DNA from: Epiperipatus broadwayi
Taxonomy: Eukaryota; Onychophora; Udeonychophora; Euonychophora; Peripatidae
Assembly (NCBI GenBank): GCA_028023455.1
Contig: JAQFVV010000031.1
Location: forward strand, 6,802,926-6,866,925
Length of the DNA stretch: 64,000 nt
Reading direction: 5' to 3'
Each line of letters opens with the position of its first letter. Positions within the stretch are counted from its first letter, which is position 1. The notes beneath the pieces were generated by a model. The model ran no database searches. It saw only the letters and a program-made list of their open reading frames with translations, and was not told where the DNA came from. Below are positions 36,201 through 49,920 of the stretch, in pieces. Made by a program: the position numbers and the translations under genes.

Positions 36201-36940
36201 TTTTAATTTTCATATACGTATTTTTTAAAATTATTTATTTAAATGATAAAGAATTATAACTTTCCTGACAATAAAAAAATTGTATATAGAAAACATAAAA
36301 TTTGCATGTATAATACATAAATAATTTTAGAATTAATAATACCCAAACTTAATTCAATAATAATAAATCGTTGGTCATTGGTTGCTATTAAAATTAAGTT
36401 CTTCGTATATGTTTTGGTAATTTAATGTGGTTAGTCCAAAATGACGATGTGCAGATACAATGTATAATTAAAAATAAATACATATTCTCTGTCTTTCATT
36501 ATGACATTTTTATAAATTTATTGCATACATTTACATAGAGAGACATGTGACTACATTTAATGTAAAATACTAATATATTCCACCATCTAATGGACTGTGC
36601 GTTTCTAATATTAATCTATATAGATAAGGTTGATTTATCTAATAAATATAACTGAGAAATAAACTGGATCCATTTTTCTTCTGTCCTAATAATATGTGAG
36701 GTAAAATGTTGCAGAGCTTCATTTGGTATAAAAATATTCTGCCAAAATAATTAGCTATAGTGGAATTTACTCTTTTGAAATGAGAAATAAGAGGGTTCAA
36801 AAGCTGCAGTAATCTGCTGAACTTATCCCGAATGTATTGCATGCAATTTATATTTTTTGATGGATAGCAGTTATTAAAACTTCTCTAATTGTGCAAGTGT
36901 AATCAAATATTTTTATTTTATTTTATAAAAACACATAATT
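32551..36940. other. A+T-rich stretch with (TA)n arrays
   Basis: (TA)n arrays lie at 33,216-33,296 and about 34,965-34,990. A perfect 11-bp stem TGTAATCCTTC/GAAGGATTACA with a 10-nt loop lies at 34,455-34,486. Nothing else was recognised over 4.4 kb. Confidence 0.6.
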
Positions 36941-37205
36941 AATATTCATTAAAGCTGTATCCTCAAGCACATGCATATAATATGTGATATTAAGGACCTC
37001 AACATGTCTTAAACCACAAGCTTACTCTTTGGAAGAAAAGAGGGGAACCGCTTCAGCTTCACCTATTTAAATAGAAAGTAGGTTGAAGTAAAGAAGGGTT
37101 CCCCTCTTTTTTTCCAAAGAGTAAGCTTGTGGTTTAAGACCTGTAGAGGTCCTTACTATCACATTTTATACACATGTGCTTGAGACTACAGTCTTAATGA
37201 ATATT
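36941..37205. mobile_element. Foldback element, long form (D2), 265 bp
   Basis: Terminal arms AATATTCATTAARRCTGTA are inverted at the two ends, and pairing continues nearly to the centre (about 37,070). The inner arms carry AAGCTTACTCTTTGG and AGAGGGGAACC and their complements. It shares its outer arms and right flank with D1 at 18,152-18,299. There is no coding capacity, so it must be mobilised in trans if at all. Confidence 0.87.
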
Positions 37206-40180
37206 ACTTATGTAATCAATGTGCATTTAAATAAATTTATAATTAAAACACATAATACAAAGGAATAGAATCAGAATTTTTAGTAGGTAAAAAAACAATA
37301 TCTGTTGGAAACCATGACAGATTTGATAATTTATTTTTAAATAAGTAATACTTTCTGAAGTATAATATTATCTTTATAAATTAAAGTCATAACATAACTA
37401 AGAGAATAGTCATACATAACAAAATTGTTCTTGCTTCTGAATAAAAATCAATATTTGATATATGTGAATGATATAAAACCACAACAGAAATATAACAAAA
37501 AATACTACATTACTTACTTTTATGATAAATACATTCGGTTTTACACTGATGTTACTTTGACCATGACATTTTGTATTATAAAATTCTACTCCATATCTTT
37601 TAAAAATTTCAACTCTTCATCTGATATTAAAAATACATATGAATCTCATAGTAAAACCTTCCACCCACAAAATGAACAAACTTATATGAGACTCTGATTT
37701 CTTTTCTAACTATTCATAAAAGATTCCAGTTTAGTGTAACATATTAAAAAATTATCTCTGAAATGACTTTTCCAAATTCTCTCTCTTGATTCCTTGGCTC
37801 CTGCAATTCATTTTCGTTAATATTTGTTCTCACATTCAACATAGAATTTCAGATTAAACCATCATTACTTATCAGAAAATAATAAATTTAAGTTCATTTG
37901 ATAGATAATTTTTCTTACTGTTGAAATAAATTTTAAATATTCACATTTTGTTTGTATAAATATTTAAAAAATGAGATCGTAATAAAAATTAAAATATTAA
38001 TCTCAAATGATTATTTTCATTTTACAAAATCAACAAAATCTTCCTTGTTTGCTTTTTTGTAAAAAAAATTGAATGAATATTTATTTATTTCTCTTATATC
38101 TAATGAAATATGCTATGAAAGTTTAATTTTTTTATTATTTATTGCAAAATTATGATAATTTAATACTTGTTATTATAATTAGATAGCTTACATAGATAGC
38201 TAAGTTTCTAAATAACTTTAGGACAGATATTTTAAATGCTTTCTCTAGCTAAGAATTTATCACAAAGCTTGTTGAGGAATTGGCAATCCTCACTGTTTAT
38301 AACTTACAAGCTTAAGAGTATAGGGTCATGTAATGACTTATTTTGACTAAATTATTAATCATTTATCTTTTGATTTTTAATAAATATTGTAAACAATCTT
38401 GTATAAAAATATCTAGAACTGCATAAATTTGCAAATAGACATGTTTTTCATTATTGAAACCATTTTCTTTAAAGAATGTTCTAAAAATCATGATGTCAAA
38501 AACCTGTCATATAATAATAGAAGTACTTTTCAGGGTGGAGTTAAATTCTATTGTTTTTAGTTTTTGATTTACTTGCCATCTATATAATTTTTTTAGAACT
38601 AAAATTTTATATTATAATGCATATAAGAAAATATGCATACTACAGTATAAAGCTTGCAGAAAATTTCACTAGAGGATTAATTAATGAAAAAAACAAAATA
38701 ATTCATATAAAATCTAAATATGGTTAAATCCAATAAATACACTTCTGGAGGATTTGTCACACATTATTATCTAATATACAATGTTAATATGCCAATTATT
38801 CCTAATTTTTTCAGTATAATGTATCAAATTAGGTAAAAATGCATTAGCTCAGTGTGGAATTCCTTGAATTTCAGAATCTTTACTTAACTGTGTATTTCTA
38901 AATAATATACATTTGTCAACAAACTATTCATTCACTCAATAAATTTTTCATTCATTATTTTGATATTTAGCCTTGATATCATCTGCTGCTTATCTATTTT
39001 ATCTATTTATAAAAAGCAATGAGTTCTTACTTAAAATCCCATATAATGGTTTTAAATTGTTTATCATATCAATAAAGTTGGTAATAAAATCAGTTTATCT
39101 TATAAATCTAAAGTAAAGTCATAATCAACTATATCCAATAACTGATCATTATTTGCTGATCTTGCTTTACACACTATAAATCTTTTTTCTTAGTCATTAT
39201 ATGTTTATAAGTTTGAACAAATATTGAACAGAAAGGTAAAGCAAAATTGATAATCATAACATTTACCAATGATAAACTATCAACAGATCATCTATCTCAA
39301 TAGGAACCATTTCAAATTATATTTTCAATTACACTACCAATATTGAATGTAGAGAACAGCAACAGAATGTCTTCTATCATAGCAACATCTATCATAGCAG
39401 TAGCCCGATAGAAAGTATTTAAAGAAATTTTTAAACAATCAAAATGAAATACTTATTAATAAATGTGAATATTTTATAAAATAACTTATTGTAATGGAAA
39501 TTGATGTCAATGAAATTTATTTATGATAAAATTCAATTTGAGAAGTATACAGTAAAACTAATTAAAGAAACAGAATAATACAAATAGGAAAGGGAAAATA
39601 GAATAACAAATTGAAAAATAGATGACTTTTACAGGTATCAGGCCTGCACTATACTTGAATCTAAGAATGTACTTAAATGTTCTCTGCTATTACGTTTTTT
39701 TTTTGTCTTTTTTAAAAAAAATAAATTTTTTTATTTCTCTCCTTCATTTTTCTTATTATTTAAGTAATGTTTTTTTCTCTTGGTTAATATTGCTTATTAT
39801 TCAATATTTAACTATGAATTGAATAACATCTTCACACTCTCAAATCAAGATGCGTCAGATTAGCCTATTTAAATGTGAATGTATGTTAAAGATAAGACTG
39901 TTCTTATCTTTATAAAGTCCCTATCTGATGTTGAGGTAAGAGAGTTCCCTTTATAGTCAAAAAACTACACCGTTTGGCTATTATAAATGTTTAAACTGCC
40001 TACTAAAAAGGTTAAAGCCTTTGTCTTTATAATTTATACTCAGTATTTTAATAAATCACTTTCTTATTTATGTAATGTGCAAATTTTATTAATTAAATTT
40101 ACATTTTTATTACTTATACATCTTCTTTAAAGACATTTATTTTATTAATGTTAAACAGTAGAAAGTTATAATCTCAAGGG
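37206..40180. other. A+T-rich stretch, nothing recognised
   Basis: Short open frames only. No repeat shared within the window was seen. Confidence 0.55.
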
Positions 40181-40483
40181 AGTCTTTGAAGAACTTTCTC
40201 AAACAATAGAAATGTTATATTAATTAATAAAATTGGAACATTGCAAAAAAAAAAAAGAAGTGTGTTTCTGTTAAAAACTGATGAAGATGAAATGCAAAAA
40301 TGTAATGTCTAGAAAGTGATGGTGTTCTTTGAGTCTTTGAAGAACTTTCTCAAACAATAGAAATGTTATAGTAATTAATAAAATTGGAACATTGCAAAAA
40401 AAAAAAAAAGAATTGTGTTTCTGTTAAAAACTGATGAAGATGAAATGCAAAAATGTAATGTCTAGAAAGTGATGGTGTTCTTT
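40181..40483. repeat. Two-copy tandem duplication, 151-bp unit
   Basis: 40,181-40,331 and 40,332-40,483 are almost identical, both starting AGTCTTTGAAGAACTTTC. Each unit has an internal A12-13 run and CTGATGAAGATGAAATGC. The latter contains the first hammerhead box, but no stem II plus GAAA box follows, so no ribozyme is called. Confidence 0.9.
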
Positions 40484-40855
40484 TTTTAAAAAATTAAAAC
40501 CAGTTTCTGAATCAATTTAACCAACCTTTTCTTGTGATAGATGGCTTGTTTTTTTTTTCTGTACGTTTATTACTGAAACATTCTTTCTACCTCCATCTTT
40601 CTCAGTTCTTTTTTATTCCATCCATTGTCGTTCATTTGAATATGTTATCTGTTCTTATTTTTTACTCACAGATTTGATGCTTTTTCAGACTTCATTAAAT
40701 ACTTGTCAGGTAAAATAGCTGTAACATTAACAGTGTCTGATGCATACATACAATATTATTATTTTTCTGTTTTATAAATGAAAGATTCGTTCTCAATGAA
40801 TAACAACCCAGTTTCAGTAGGTTTTTTTTAAAATCTAAATGAATTATTTCCACTT

Positions 40856-40916
<61 letters not shown>

Positions 40917-41429
40917 CATTTTGTGACATTTTTACAGACTTGACCTTTGAGACCACTTTAATTACAATTTTAATTTTCTAAATCAGGGCCAGCTCAATTA
41001 TCAATTTTTTTCAGACCTCTGCCAGAGGATCTTGGATTGAGAAGGATACGGCACTTTCAAATGTGTAAGATAAGATTAATAATGATGTATATATTGGTTT
41101 TTTGAATTCTTTGTTGAATGTATAATTTATATATATATATATATATTCTGCCCTCTCTCACCATCGTGTATTTATGTGTAGCTTATGTGTAGCTCCACTA
41201 CACATCGTGTCCAACACGTTACGCCACAATCTAACCTACACTACTGTTGACTGTGTGTATATGTGTATCTCCACTTCCCCCAAAAATAAATATAATATAG
41301 TGAAAATCGCCTAATCGGGTTCTAGCTCTAATAATTAATGAGATATTCAATTAAATGCTTTACTAGCTCAAGTTTCTTAAAATTAGCTTAGGTTCTGTTT
41401 TAAACTAACTCAAATAACTATTCCAGAAT
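40484..41429. repeat. A+T-rich spacer with (TA)n
   Basis: (TA)n at 40,858-40,914 and about 41,128-41,147. Between 41,150 and 41,290 composition is more balanced (CTCCACTACACATCGTGTCC). No family was recognised. Confidence 0.6.
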
Positions 41430-42260
41430 TCATGAGACTAGAAGTGGAAATAAGGGTGACAAAGTAGATTACATTGAGACAATATCCCACTGGATACCAC
41501 CTCAATGGCATAAGAACACTATCCTGCCTTATACTATTATTACATATAATAACTACATAGTATTATTATGACTTCCGCAACTTCTAATCACTAAGACTCA
41601 TTTAACAATTAAAGTATTAATCTTTTATCTCTAATATCAATAATAGAAATCATCTAGCTCAAATGAAATAATCTCAGGTTCTTAAATTTATTCGTATGTT
41701 AATAACATATGGTAGCAAAATATGATAAGGGATTTTATGTCATAATCTACTACTCTGAAATTAGATTAATAATAAAACAATAATAATCATAATCTTTATT
41801 GCCTAATCCAACTAGTACAGCTTTTCTTTCATCGCAAATTTATAACTGTAATAAATTAGTTAATAATCTAATATCCCCTTTTTTTATCTTTAAGTAATAA
41901 AAATAAATTAATAAGTGGCAGTGTTTAGATAATCTGATAAATAAAACAAGTGGCAACTACTAGCATATAATTTAGCAAAATATTATGCTAATGGATTTAT
42001 GACCAGTAACGCAATGCAATTTTATAATTATTTAATTACAAGAACATCAATAAATATTTCAGATTAAACATACTTCTCTATTTATCTTTTGTGCAAATAG
42101 TCATATACTTAGTTTAATTGTTGTGAACATACTCTGTGAATTCATGCAATGATGTAGAGAAACAAAACTCAGACACAAGTTTTAATAAACAAATCTTAAA
42201 ATTTTATTAACATCAATAAAATAAATAAATAAAACAAACAAATCTATTTACATCTATTTA
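41430..42260. repeat. Repeat G, copy 1
   Basis: Homologous in the same orientation to 55,055-55,820. Shared blocks include TTACATTGAG, CTCAATGGCATAAGAA, CTCAGGTTCTT, TGATAAGGGATTT and TTTATTTACA-like T/A stretches. The copies are strongly diverged. Similarity may continue further right but I cannot follow it by eye. Confidence 0.75.
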
Positions 42261-45200
42261 CAAAGGATATCCTCAATTTTTCTTTACACTACAATAACTG
42301 AATGATACATTTTTAGATTTCTTTTATCGTTAATTAAAATTATTATACCTTTTATAAGTTATTTATTTATTTCTCATTAGGTTTATTATATTACTTATAT
42401 TAACTATTTTATGGGTAATGCTATTCTTTACCTTTTAATATTAAAGTTACCGTATTATAAATTATCTATGTGGATAAACATCATTTATAACATTATAAAT
42501 TTACAATCAATATGGTTTTTTTTCTCTTAAAAAAAAATTTCTTTTTTTGTAACTTTATATAAGTCACTCTGCATATTGTTCAAATATTATTATTACTTTT
42601 AACGTTTGTTTTCCAATGCTCATAAACGATAATACATTTATTCCCTAAGCCATACTCATGTATAATACTATAACACGGGTTTAATTATCACCCGTTACAG
42701 TTTCACATATACTATAATTATCGAATGTTATTGTATTTTTTTTAAATATGCAATATTTATATTTTTTTATTTTTTTTAAAAATATAATTAACAATAAGAA
42801 AGCGTGAAATTATATTTCATATTTTGTATATTTCTATTTGGATATACTTTTATAAAATTATAGTTCATTTCTTAAAAAGAATTAAAATAATTATCTAACT
42901 CCTTCCCTTCTTAGGATATTTTCATCTTTCTTTCAATAATTCATAATCTACTCTTTGCTAATACTTAACTATTCTTATTCCCAATAATAGCATGACATAC
43001 ATTCTAAAATATCTATTGTTTCCCTTTTAATATACTTATCATATAACGATGTAGTTGCAAGAAATACAGATAAAGATAGCGAAAGATGTATAGGATATCG
43101 GGAAGATAGATAGATAACTTATCCGCAATATACTTCAAAAAATGTATTGAACAGTGTGAATAGGTCCGACATTCTTTGTCTAATAACCTTGGCGATAAGC
43201 ATGATGTGGCAGCCATTTACTCAGCTTTACCAAACATCTAATACGATTCACAAGAAAAATATAAAATACCACTGTCCAAGACAACATGTGTACCAGTCAT
43301 AGGGCTTTGTTAACTACGCTGATTAACATCTAAAATACATATTATTTCATTCCCTGTAGCATCCTAGTTTTTAATACATCCTCTTGGTTTCCGAATCACC
43401 ACGTACTACCAAGTCACTACCCAAACTATCTCTCAAGATTTTTACTGTATCCAACATCGATAAAATACTAACTACTTTTTTAAAAACAATAAACAAAATT
43501 CACTAATATAAAACATTTCCTTATTCCATAAGAATAATTTGTCTTGCTTTATTACACTGTAGATTCAACATCTACGTTTTGTTATAATATCATTTAAATA
43601 TCCCAATCAGAAAATTAACAGAAAACATCACATATCCATCAGTTATATTGAACTATATTAATAACACATAAAATGATGATCGTATGCATATTTTTTAAAA
43701 AATCTAATCACATCTCAAAGTGTTTTAAAATGTTGTTTCTAAATGTGTTTTACAACAAAAATAACAAAAAACTTTTGCGCTATATTCATTCAATTCCCAG
43801 CTGATCTAAATAAATAAAACATACATTATATATCATTAATAATTATAAATGTTACCAAACAATCTTTATCTTCCTTTTAGAGTTCGTAGTAGGCTTCTTT
43901 CTCTTCGAGCATCACAAACATAAAATTTCCACATACATACAATTTTATTTTAAAATTCAAAATCAAAACATATTATTTCATATAATGTTATATTACAAAT
44001 TAATGTATTTTGTTTTCCCTATCGCTATCTAAAAACTTAATGTTTAACTTAGATTAGTAAAGAAAATAATTCAAATCATAATCACATATTTTTCTGACGG
44101 TAAATCTTGGTTAGTCCCATAATATTTATTATTTCTTCTTTTGTCCGAATGTTCTTCTTTCTGCTTATTAAAGTTTTAAATAAATTAGTTCATTTAATAA
44201 ACTGTTTAGATGATCTTTAGTTTTAGTGTTTAAGTCAAAATTATTAGAAAACATTTATTTAGTTATCCCACGAAGCTTTTAATGTTCTGGCGAATATTAC
44301 CTTGGCGCATTGATGCATCTTTATTTCTAGTTGAACTACAATTATTTAATAATTACGGTACCAATTGCATTTTCCATGGATCCAATATTTTATATTTATT
44401 TTCTGTAAAATATTTTTTTCTTCTTTAGGCAAGTGTTTTCCTTGGTAAATTTCACTTTCATTCATTATTATTTTATATACACTACTTTCGATCTTTAACT
44501 ATTTCTAGAGTATTTTCTCAAGTCATCTTAAAGAAAGCAATTCAAACCATTTCAATATTAAAATTCCCTTTGTCCATTTATTCTTATATGAATAATACTT
44601 ATTTTTATTTTCCATTATCTTCATTAACTTTGCGCACAATGTCCTTTCATTGATTTTATATGCACAAAAGCAGGTTTCATAGTAATACGCTATACCAACT
44701 ATATCAATGAACAACATTAACATATTTGGAATATTATAAAATTTACAACTTGGTTTTAAGAAACTATTCCATTTTCTATTGAAAATTCAGATTATATTTT
44801 GATAGAATCCACTGGCAGGTTACTGTGAGTTAGTGAAACATTATTATGAGAACTTTTAAAAAAAAAATTATTCTAAGATTCTCTTCGGAAGATTTTAAAT
44901 TGTCAGTTGGTTTCTTTCAAAGATATTATTAAAATTATAATAAAATTGACCAATAAATTGAAGAAAGAAAGAAATTTTAAAGAGCTTAAAATTTTACCTC
45001 TGCTCTGGATTCAACACATTTTTGTTCTCCTAGTTTATACAATTAGTTGGCACGATTTTTGTTGTCTGCCAAGATCTATCTTTTTATTGATCAATCCCTA
45101 CTTGGATTTATAAACAATTTCTAAAGTTTTAAAATCATGATGTAATAGACTTAAATATTAACCTATTATTATTTTTAAATCAATTATTATCTATTACAAT

Positions 45201-46380
45201 TTAATTACTTTTAAAACAATTTTGAAACAATAATTAATAAAGATGTATACTACTTATTTTTATTATGATGTGTGACAATTCTATCCACTTCTATAATATA
45301 CTATTTAAATATTTTAATTATTAGTATTAATTTAAACTAGTGCTTATACATAGAATATTCCAGACAGTCACATAGACATTTCCGATGTTTAGTCTAGTTT
45401 TATCTGTCTTAATAAATTTGCTACTTATATTATTTAAACCAATTATATAAAATTTTGAAAAATAATTTAGAAAAATATAGAACTAGATGCAATTCTCACC
45501 ATCACAATACTTATTATTAAATATATTATATTAATCTTTTATTGCTTAATCATAGTTTATAATATTAAATACTATATAATATTAATTTTAAATTTTTTTA
45601 GTAATTGACCATTTACAACCATCATTGAACTATAGAAAAGGGCGCAATATATATATATTTAATTAAACTAAATGATTTTTTTTTAAATAATTGCAAATAT
45701 GTTGAGAACCAATAGATTCCAAGGACAGTCTAAACCTCCAGTCGGCCTAGTGTTAAATCATAAAAGCAGTATAACAAATATAAATGTCTGTAAAAATAAA
45801 TAACATAAATAAAGATACAAGCTGACAAAAAAATAGAGACTAATATAGTCTAATATACACCAAAACATATAAGTAAAATATACAAACATGTATTGATTTT
45901 TTTTCCTAAGCCCACTTTTTTCCTAAAAGAATTATAAAATAAAAAACAATGTTATATTACGATTCTCAAGTAGATAAAGAAGACAATTTTTCAAAAGTAT
46001 AGAATTCATAAAATTATTAACATTCATTTATAAAATAGCACGAAAATAATATTATTACACATATACAATATGAACTTTTTTTTTTTTTTCACTTAGATAA
46101 CTGTCAATTTAAAAATGGTTTGATCTTAGGTTTGAACAAGGATACAAATATTTTTTCTTTTGTTTTTCTTTTTTGTGAAACATAGTGATTCTGTTAAAAA
46201 TCAGTAATTGATAATCTGATTATTCAAAATTGGAGAATAAAAATTTTAGAGTTTTCGGGAATGGTCAAGTAAGTGTTTATGTGCTGCCTATGCAATAATA
46301 TTAAGAAGGTTTAATATTAAGTGGAATAAATGTCATACGTTTTAAAGAATTTATCTATAATTTATTATTTATTTATTAGC
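42261..46380. other. A+T-rich stretch, possible continuation of repeat G
   Basis: One short inverted repeat, AACACGGGT..ACCCGTTA, lies near 42,674-42,700. No coding sequence was recognised in 4.1 kb. Confidence 0.5.
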
Positions 46381-46730
<350 letters not shown>

Positions 46731-46732
<2 letters not shown>

Positions 46733-47373
46733 ATACAAAGATTTTCACAGGTAGCATATATAAAAAACATATTTTGCAGGTTTATCCCAGTTAAAAAAAT
46801 TAAATATTGATATACTGACATTTTGACTTGCTCATACAAGTCAGCCACTGGGTGATAAAAGGTAGAAAGAAAGTTGTAGAGGTACTACAGTCACTGATTG
46901 GAAAAAAAAATTTAAAGTTCCACCAATAGCAAAAATGTTAAATTAAGAATGTTTTTTTTTTTAAAATACTCTTTCCAAATAGGAGAAAGTTTGCATGTAT
47001 CATCTCACTTATTGATACAATCTAACTTTTTAAGTATTTAAATGGCTTCTCTAATTTTGCACTGGTCAAGATTATCATACCTGGATATGATCCTCGTACT
47101 AAAAAAAATAATTTTATGACCTGAATATACAGTACGGAGTGAGAGTGCTGCTTCTGATGGGTGTAGTTTAACTGCATTAGCATGCTTGCCTCTCCTAACA
47201 CTGATGTGATGATTACTTATACCTATGTAAGAAGCTTTACAAATTTCACATGAGATTTGATAAACACTATGAGATTCAAGAGTTATTGAATCCTTAGGCT
47301 TGGTTATTATGTTGCTGATCTTTTGATGAGTAGAAAATGTTGTATCTATATTATAGCATTTTAATATAGAAAC
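46731..47373 (-). pseudogene. Penelope-like element: GIY-YIG endonuclease end and 3' UTR
   Basis: The minus strand from 47,370 to 47,038 encodes the linker NIDTTFSTHQKISNIITKPK, then a GIY-YIG nuclease start VYQISCEICKASYIGIS, then SVRRGKHANAV and an E-containing end KIREAI. This order (connector, GIY-YIG, short C-terminus) is that of canonical Penelope-like elements, whose endonuclease nicks the target for reverse transcription. The stretch is open for 117 codons. The 3' UTR (47,037-46,731) is the source of the family C relics at 3.5, 3.8 and 59.2 kb. It ends TTAACA next to (CA)n/(TA)n. The matching RT lies 6.2 kb away at 53,528-54,590, separated by an insertion. Confidence 0.88.
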
Positions 47374-49920
47374 TGTAAGATTTGTACTCATATCTTAGTT
47401 TCACCTTAGTTCTGTCATCATTCTACCTCTCGCCCCTTTTTGTATAAGTTTACATGGATTCTGAACTTGAATATCGTATTAATGTGTAATAATATACAAT
47501 ATCTGTAAAGTGTTTAAATAAATAATTAAATGTCATATATGCGCACATACTCCGATAAGCTTATTTTAAAATAACACATTGCAAGGTATTATTAAATTGC
47601 CGTGCGTAAGTTGTATAAATTTAAATAATCCTATTAATTATTCTGATAGGTTTAAATAATATTTTAAATTATATAAAAAAAATCAATAATTATATTTTAA
47701 AACATAAACATATTATTATTTAGGTCAGGTCGAGGTAATACTTAAATTATAAAAATAAATAATTCTCAATTTAAAATAAAGATTCTTTTAAAATTCCCCT
47801 GCTAATTAAAGGCAAGTCATAGTGGGAAGGGGAAAAAGATGACAGAGCTAAAAAGGTATTTTAAAATGTACAGAAACAAAAAAAAAAGGTTTGTTAAAAA
47901 TAACTTTTATAAATTACGTCATGTAAAATGTAAAAGTGATCAGATTGAAATTCCAACCTGTATGACTATTGCATCCATGACATAAAGGATGTATGGCACA
48001 GACCTGAGAGACAGCTGCATGGATGACGTATTGCTCAATGGATCCCAGAGATAAGGAAAAATAGAATAAAAAGGTAACTGATTGTTAAAATAGGGGAGTA
48101 AAAAAAATGAAAAAGTAGAACCAGAAACATCAATTCCAATTATGCTGTTTGTTATAATTCTTGCGATGCAAAATTTATATCTAGCAATGCGCCAAGAGTA
48201 GGCGCCTTGCGACGCTCCTTCGGACTGATGGCTACACAATATTAAAATCCCACAAAATGTGATAAACCTAGAATTCTGTGCTTCCATTGAACAAATCTTC
48301 TCCTAAATGTAACTGCCATTGAACCTGGAAACTCGGACTCTCCAAACAGTGTGCACACTTAAATGAACTAAAGGGAACATGATACGCAAGATTAAAATTT
48401 GTTTTGGAACTCTAATTGAACTCTATATTTCTAAAATATTAATTTCATTTTAATTTCCACTATTATGTAATCCTAAAATTAAATCTATTTTTTGTAATAA
48501 TACTATTTTAAAATGAACCTCGTAAATTAATATGTCATTATTCTAATTGGGTATCCAATTTTATTGTATTCATTAAGATTATATTTCATGCACACGTGAT
48601 TTCCAAGCTGATGTTTTTTTTTATATAATTCGCAGAAGGGCTACCCTCTTCTGTGAATTCAATATCATAACAGTAAATCACATCAGTTAATAGATTTCAG
48701 CTCGGGAATCATATAATAATTTTAAAATGTTTTATAAATACAAGACCAATATTATTAGTTAATGTATTTGTTAATGAGCTATCATTCATGCTAGGTTAGT
48801 TAAAATCTTAAATAAAGCCATAATGTTAAGAAGAAGAGGGGGGTTAATGATAGTAAATTAAATACTGGTCATGTGGAGATTGGGGATAGATTTGTATAAA
48901 TAAATTCATTTGCATTAGAGTAATGAACTGTGCTGGTTATCGATACACAATATTTTATATTGCAAAAATGTAATAGAGGTACTGTCAACCTTTTGCTCTC
49001 ACACATAAGGAGTATACAAAATATATTAGCATGGAACCTTGTCATGTGGTCAGGGATGGAAAGGCTATGACCTCATACTGACACTGCACTTGTGACTACT
49101 CCTAAGGGCTCCGACCCAATGTTTGGCCGACCCTCTTCATATTCCTCTAGTTAATATCTTGTCATGCAGTCAGGGATGGAAATACTACAACCCCATACCA
49201 ATACCACACCCATGACAGACCTACAGTGCTCTGATCTGACGTTTGATCATCCCACCAGCCTCCAACATTTCTTCTGCGATTATTCTTTTTAAAAAAATCC
49301 GATTCTCTTATAGCTCGGCAGTATCCATGCTACCGTAGGTCTCTTTAATAATATTGATAAAGTTTATGCTGGGTTTAGCTCCACTCCTCCACATATGTTA
49401 ATCTTTAGTAAATTATTAGAATAAATATTAATATTATAAAGTAAATAGGATGATAGCTTTGTGAACGAATGCACTCCTCATTAAGATCTCGTAGCATATC
49501 TCATAATACCCGCCACTTAAACTGAGTCATGGGATGTAATTATATTGATATCTAAGTAGTGTAATATGTTTGCCAATGTAAATTAACCGCAATTAAATAT
49601 TTAAATTATCTATATCCATGTCTGTATCTGCTTAATTTTAAATAATAATTAGTATCACTCATATCAATGAATAGTAGAATATAGTAGTAGTCCGTAAGGT
49701 TAAATCATTAATTAGAGTCTCTTGTTTACCGGACCACCGGGCCTAAAAAATAATGCTATTGTTATGGTAGATGCGTTGTCATGTGGATTTTGTTGTGAAT
49801 AAATTTACTATGTTCGAATACAGTATCACAGGCCCTGAACCCACCTGTTATACTGCCATTTGAACATGGTGGTGGAAATTTGCAACATGTTAACAAGGCA
49901 TACGTAATCTTACCGTTACA
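47374..49920. mobile_element. Long terminal-repeat-like unit, copy 1 (left)
   Basis: A direct repeat of 50,663-53,527. It begins TGTAAGATTTGTACTCA and ends CTTACCGTTACA, so the ends are TGTAA..TTACA, as in LTRs (TG..CA). About 2.0 kb aligns with copy 2. This copy has an extra 525 bp or so at 49,298-49,822 that copy 2 lacks. Near 49,035-49,260 it holds two roughly 110-bp subrepeats with TTGTCATGTGGTCAGGGATGG. The frame at 47,940-48,287 (MEAQNSRFITF..) looks like a signal peptide but is broken in copy 2, so I do not call it a gene. Confidence 0.75.

Noticed and set aside
46800-46860. Hammerhead ribozyme in the PLE 3' UTR
   Set aside because: The stem and GAAAC box are present, but no copy has a CUGANGA first box. 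Reported only as a hairpin.
47940-48287. 115-codon minus-strand frame with a signal-peptide-like start
   Set aside because: It lies within the LTR-like repeat. In the second copy (about 51,180-51,600) the start codon is lost and the frame is broken, so there is no sign of selection on protein.
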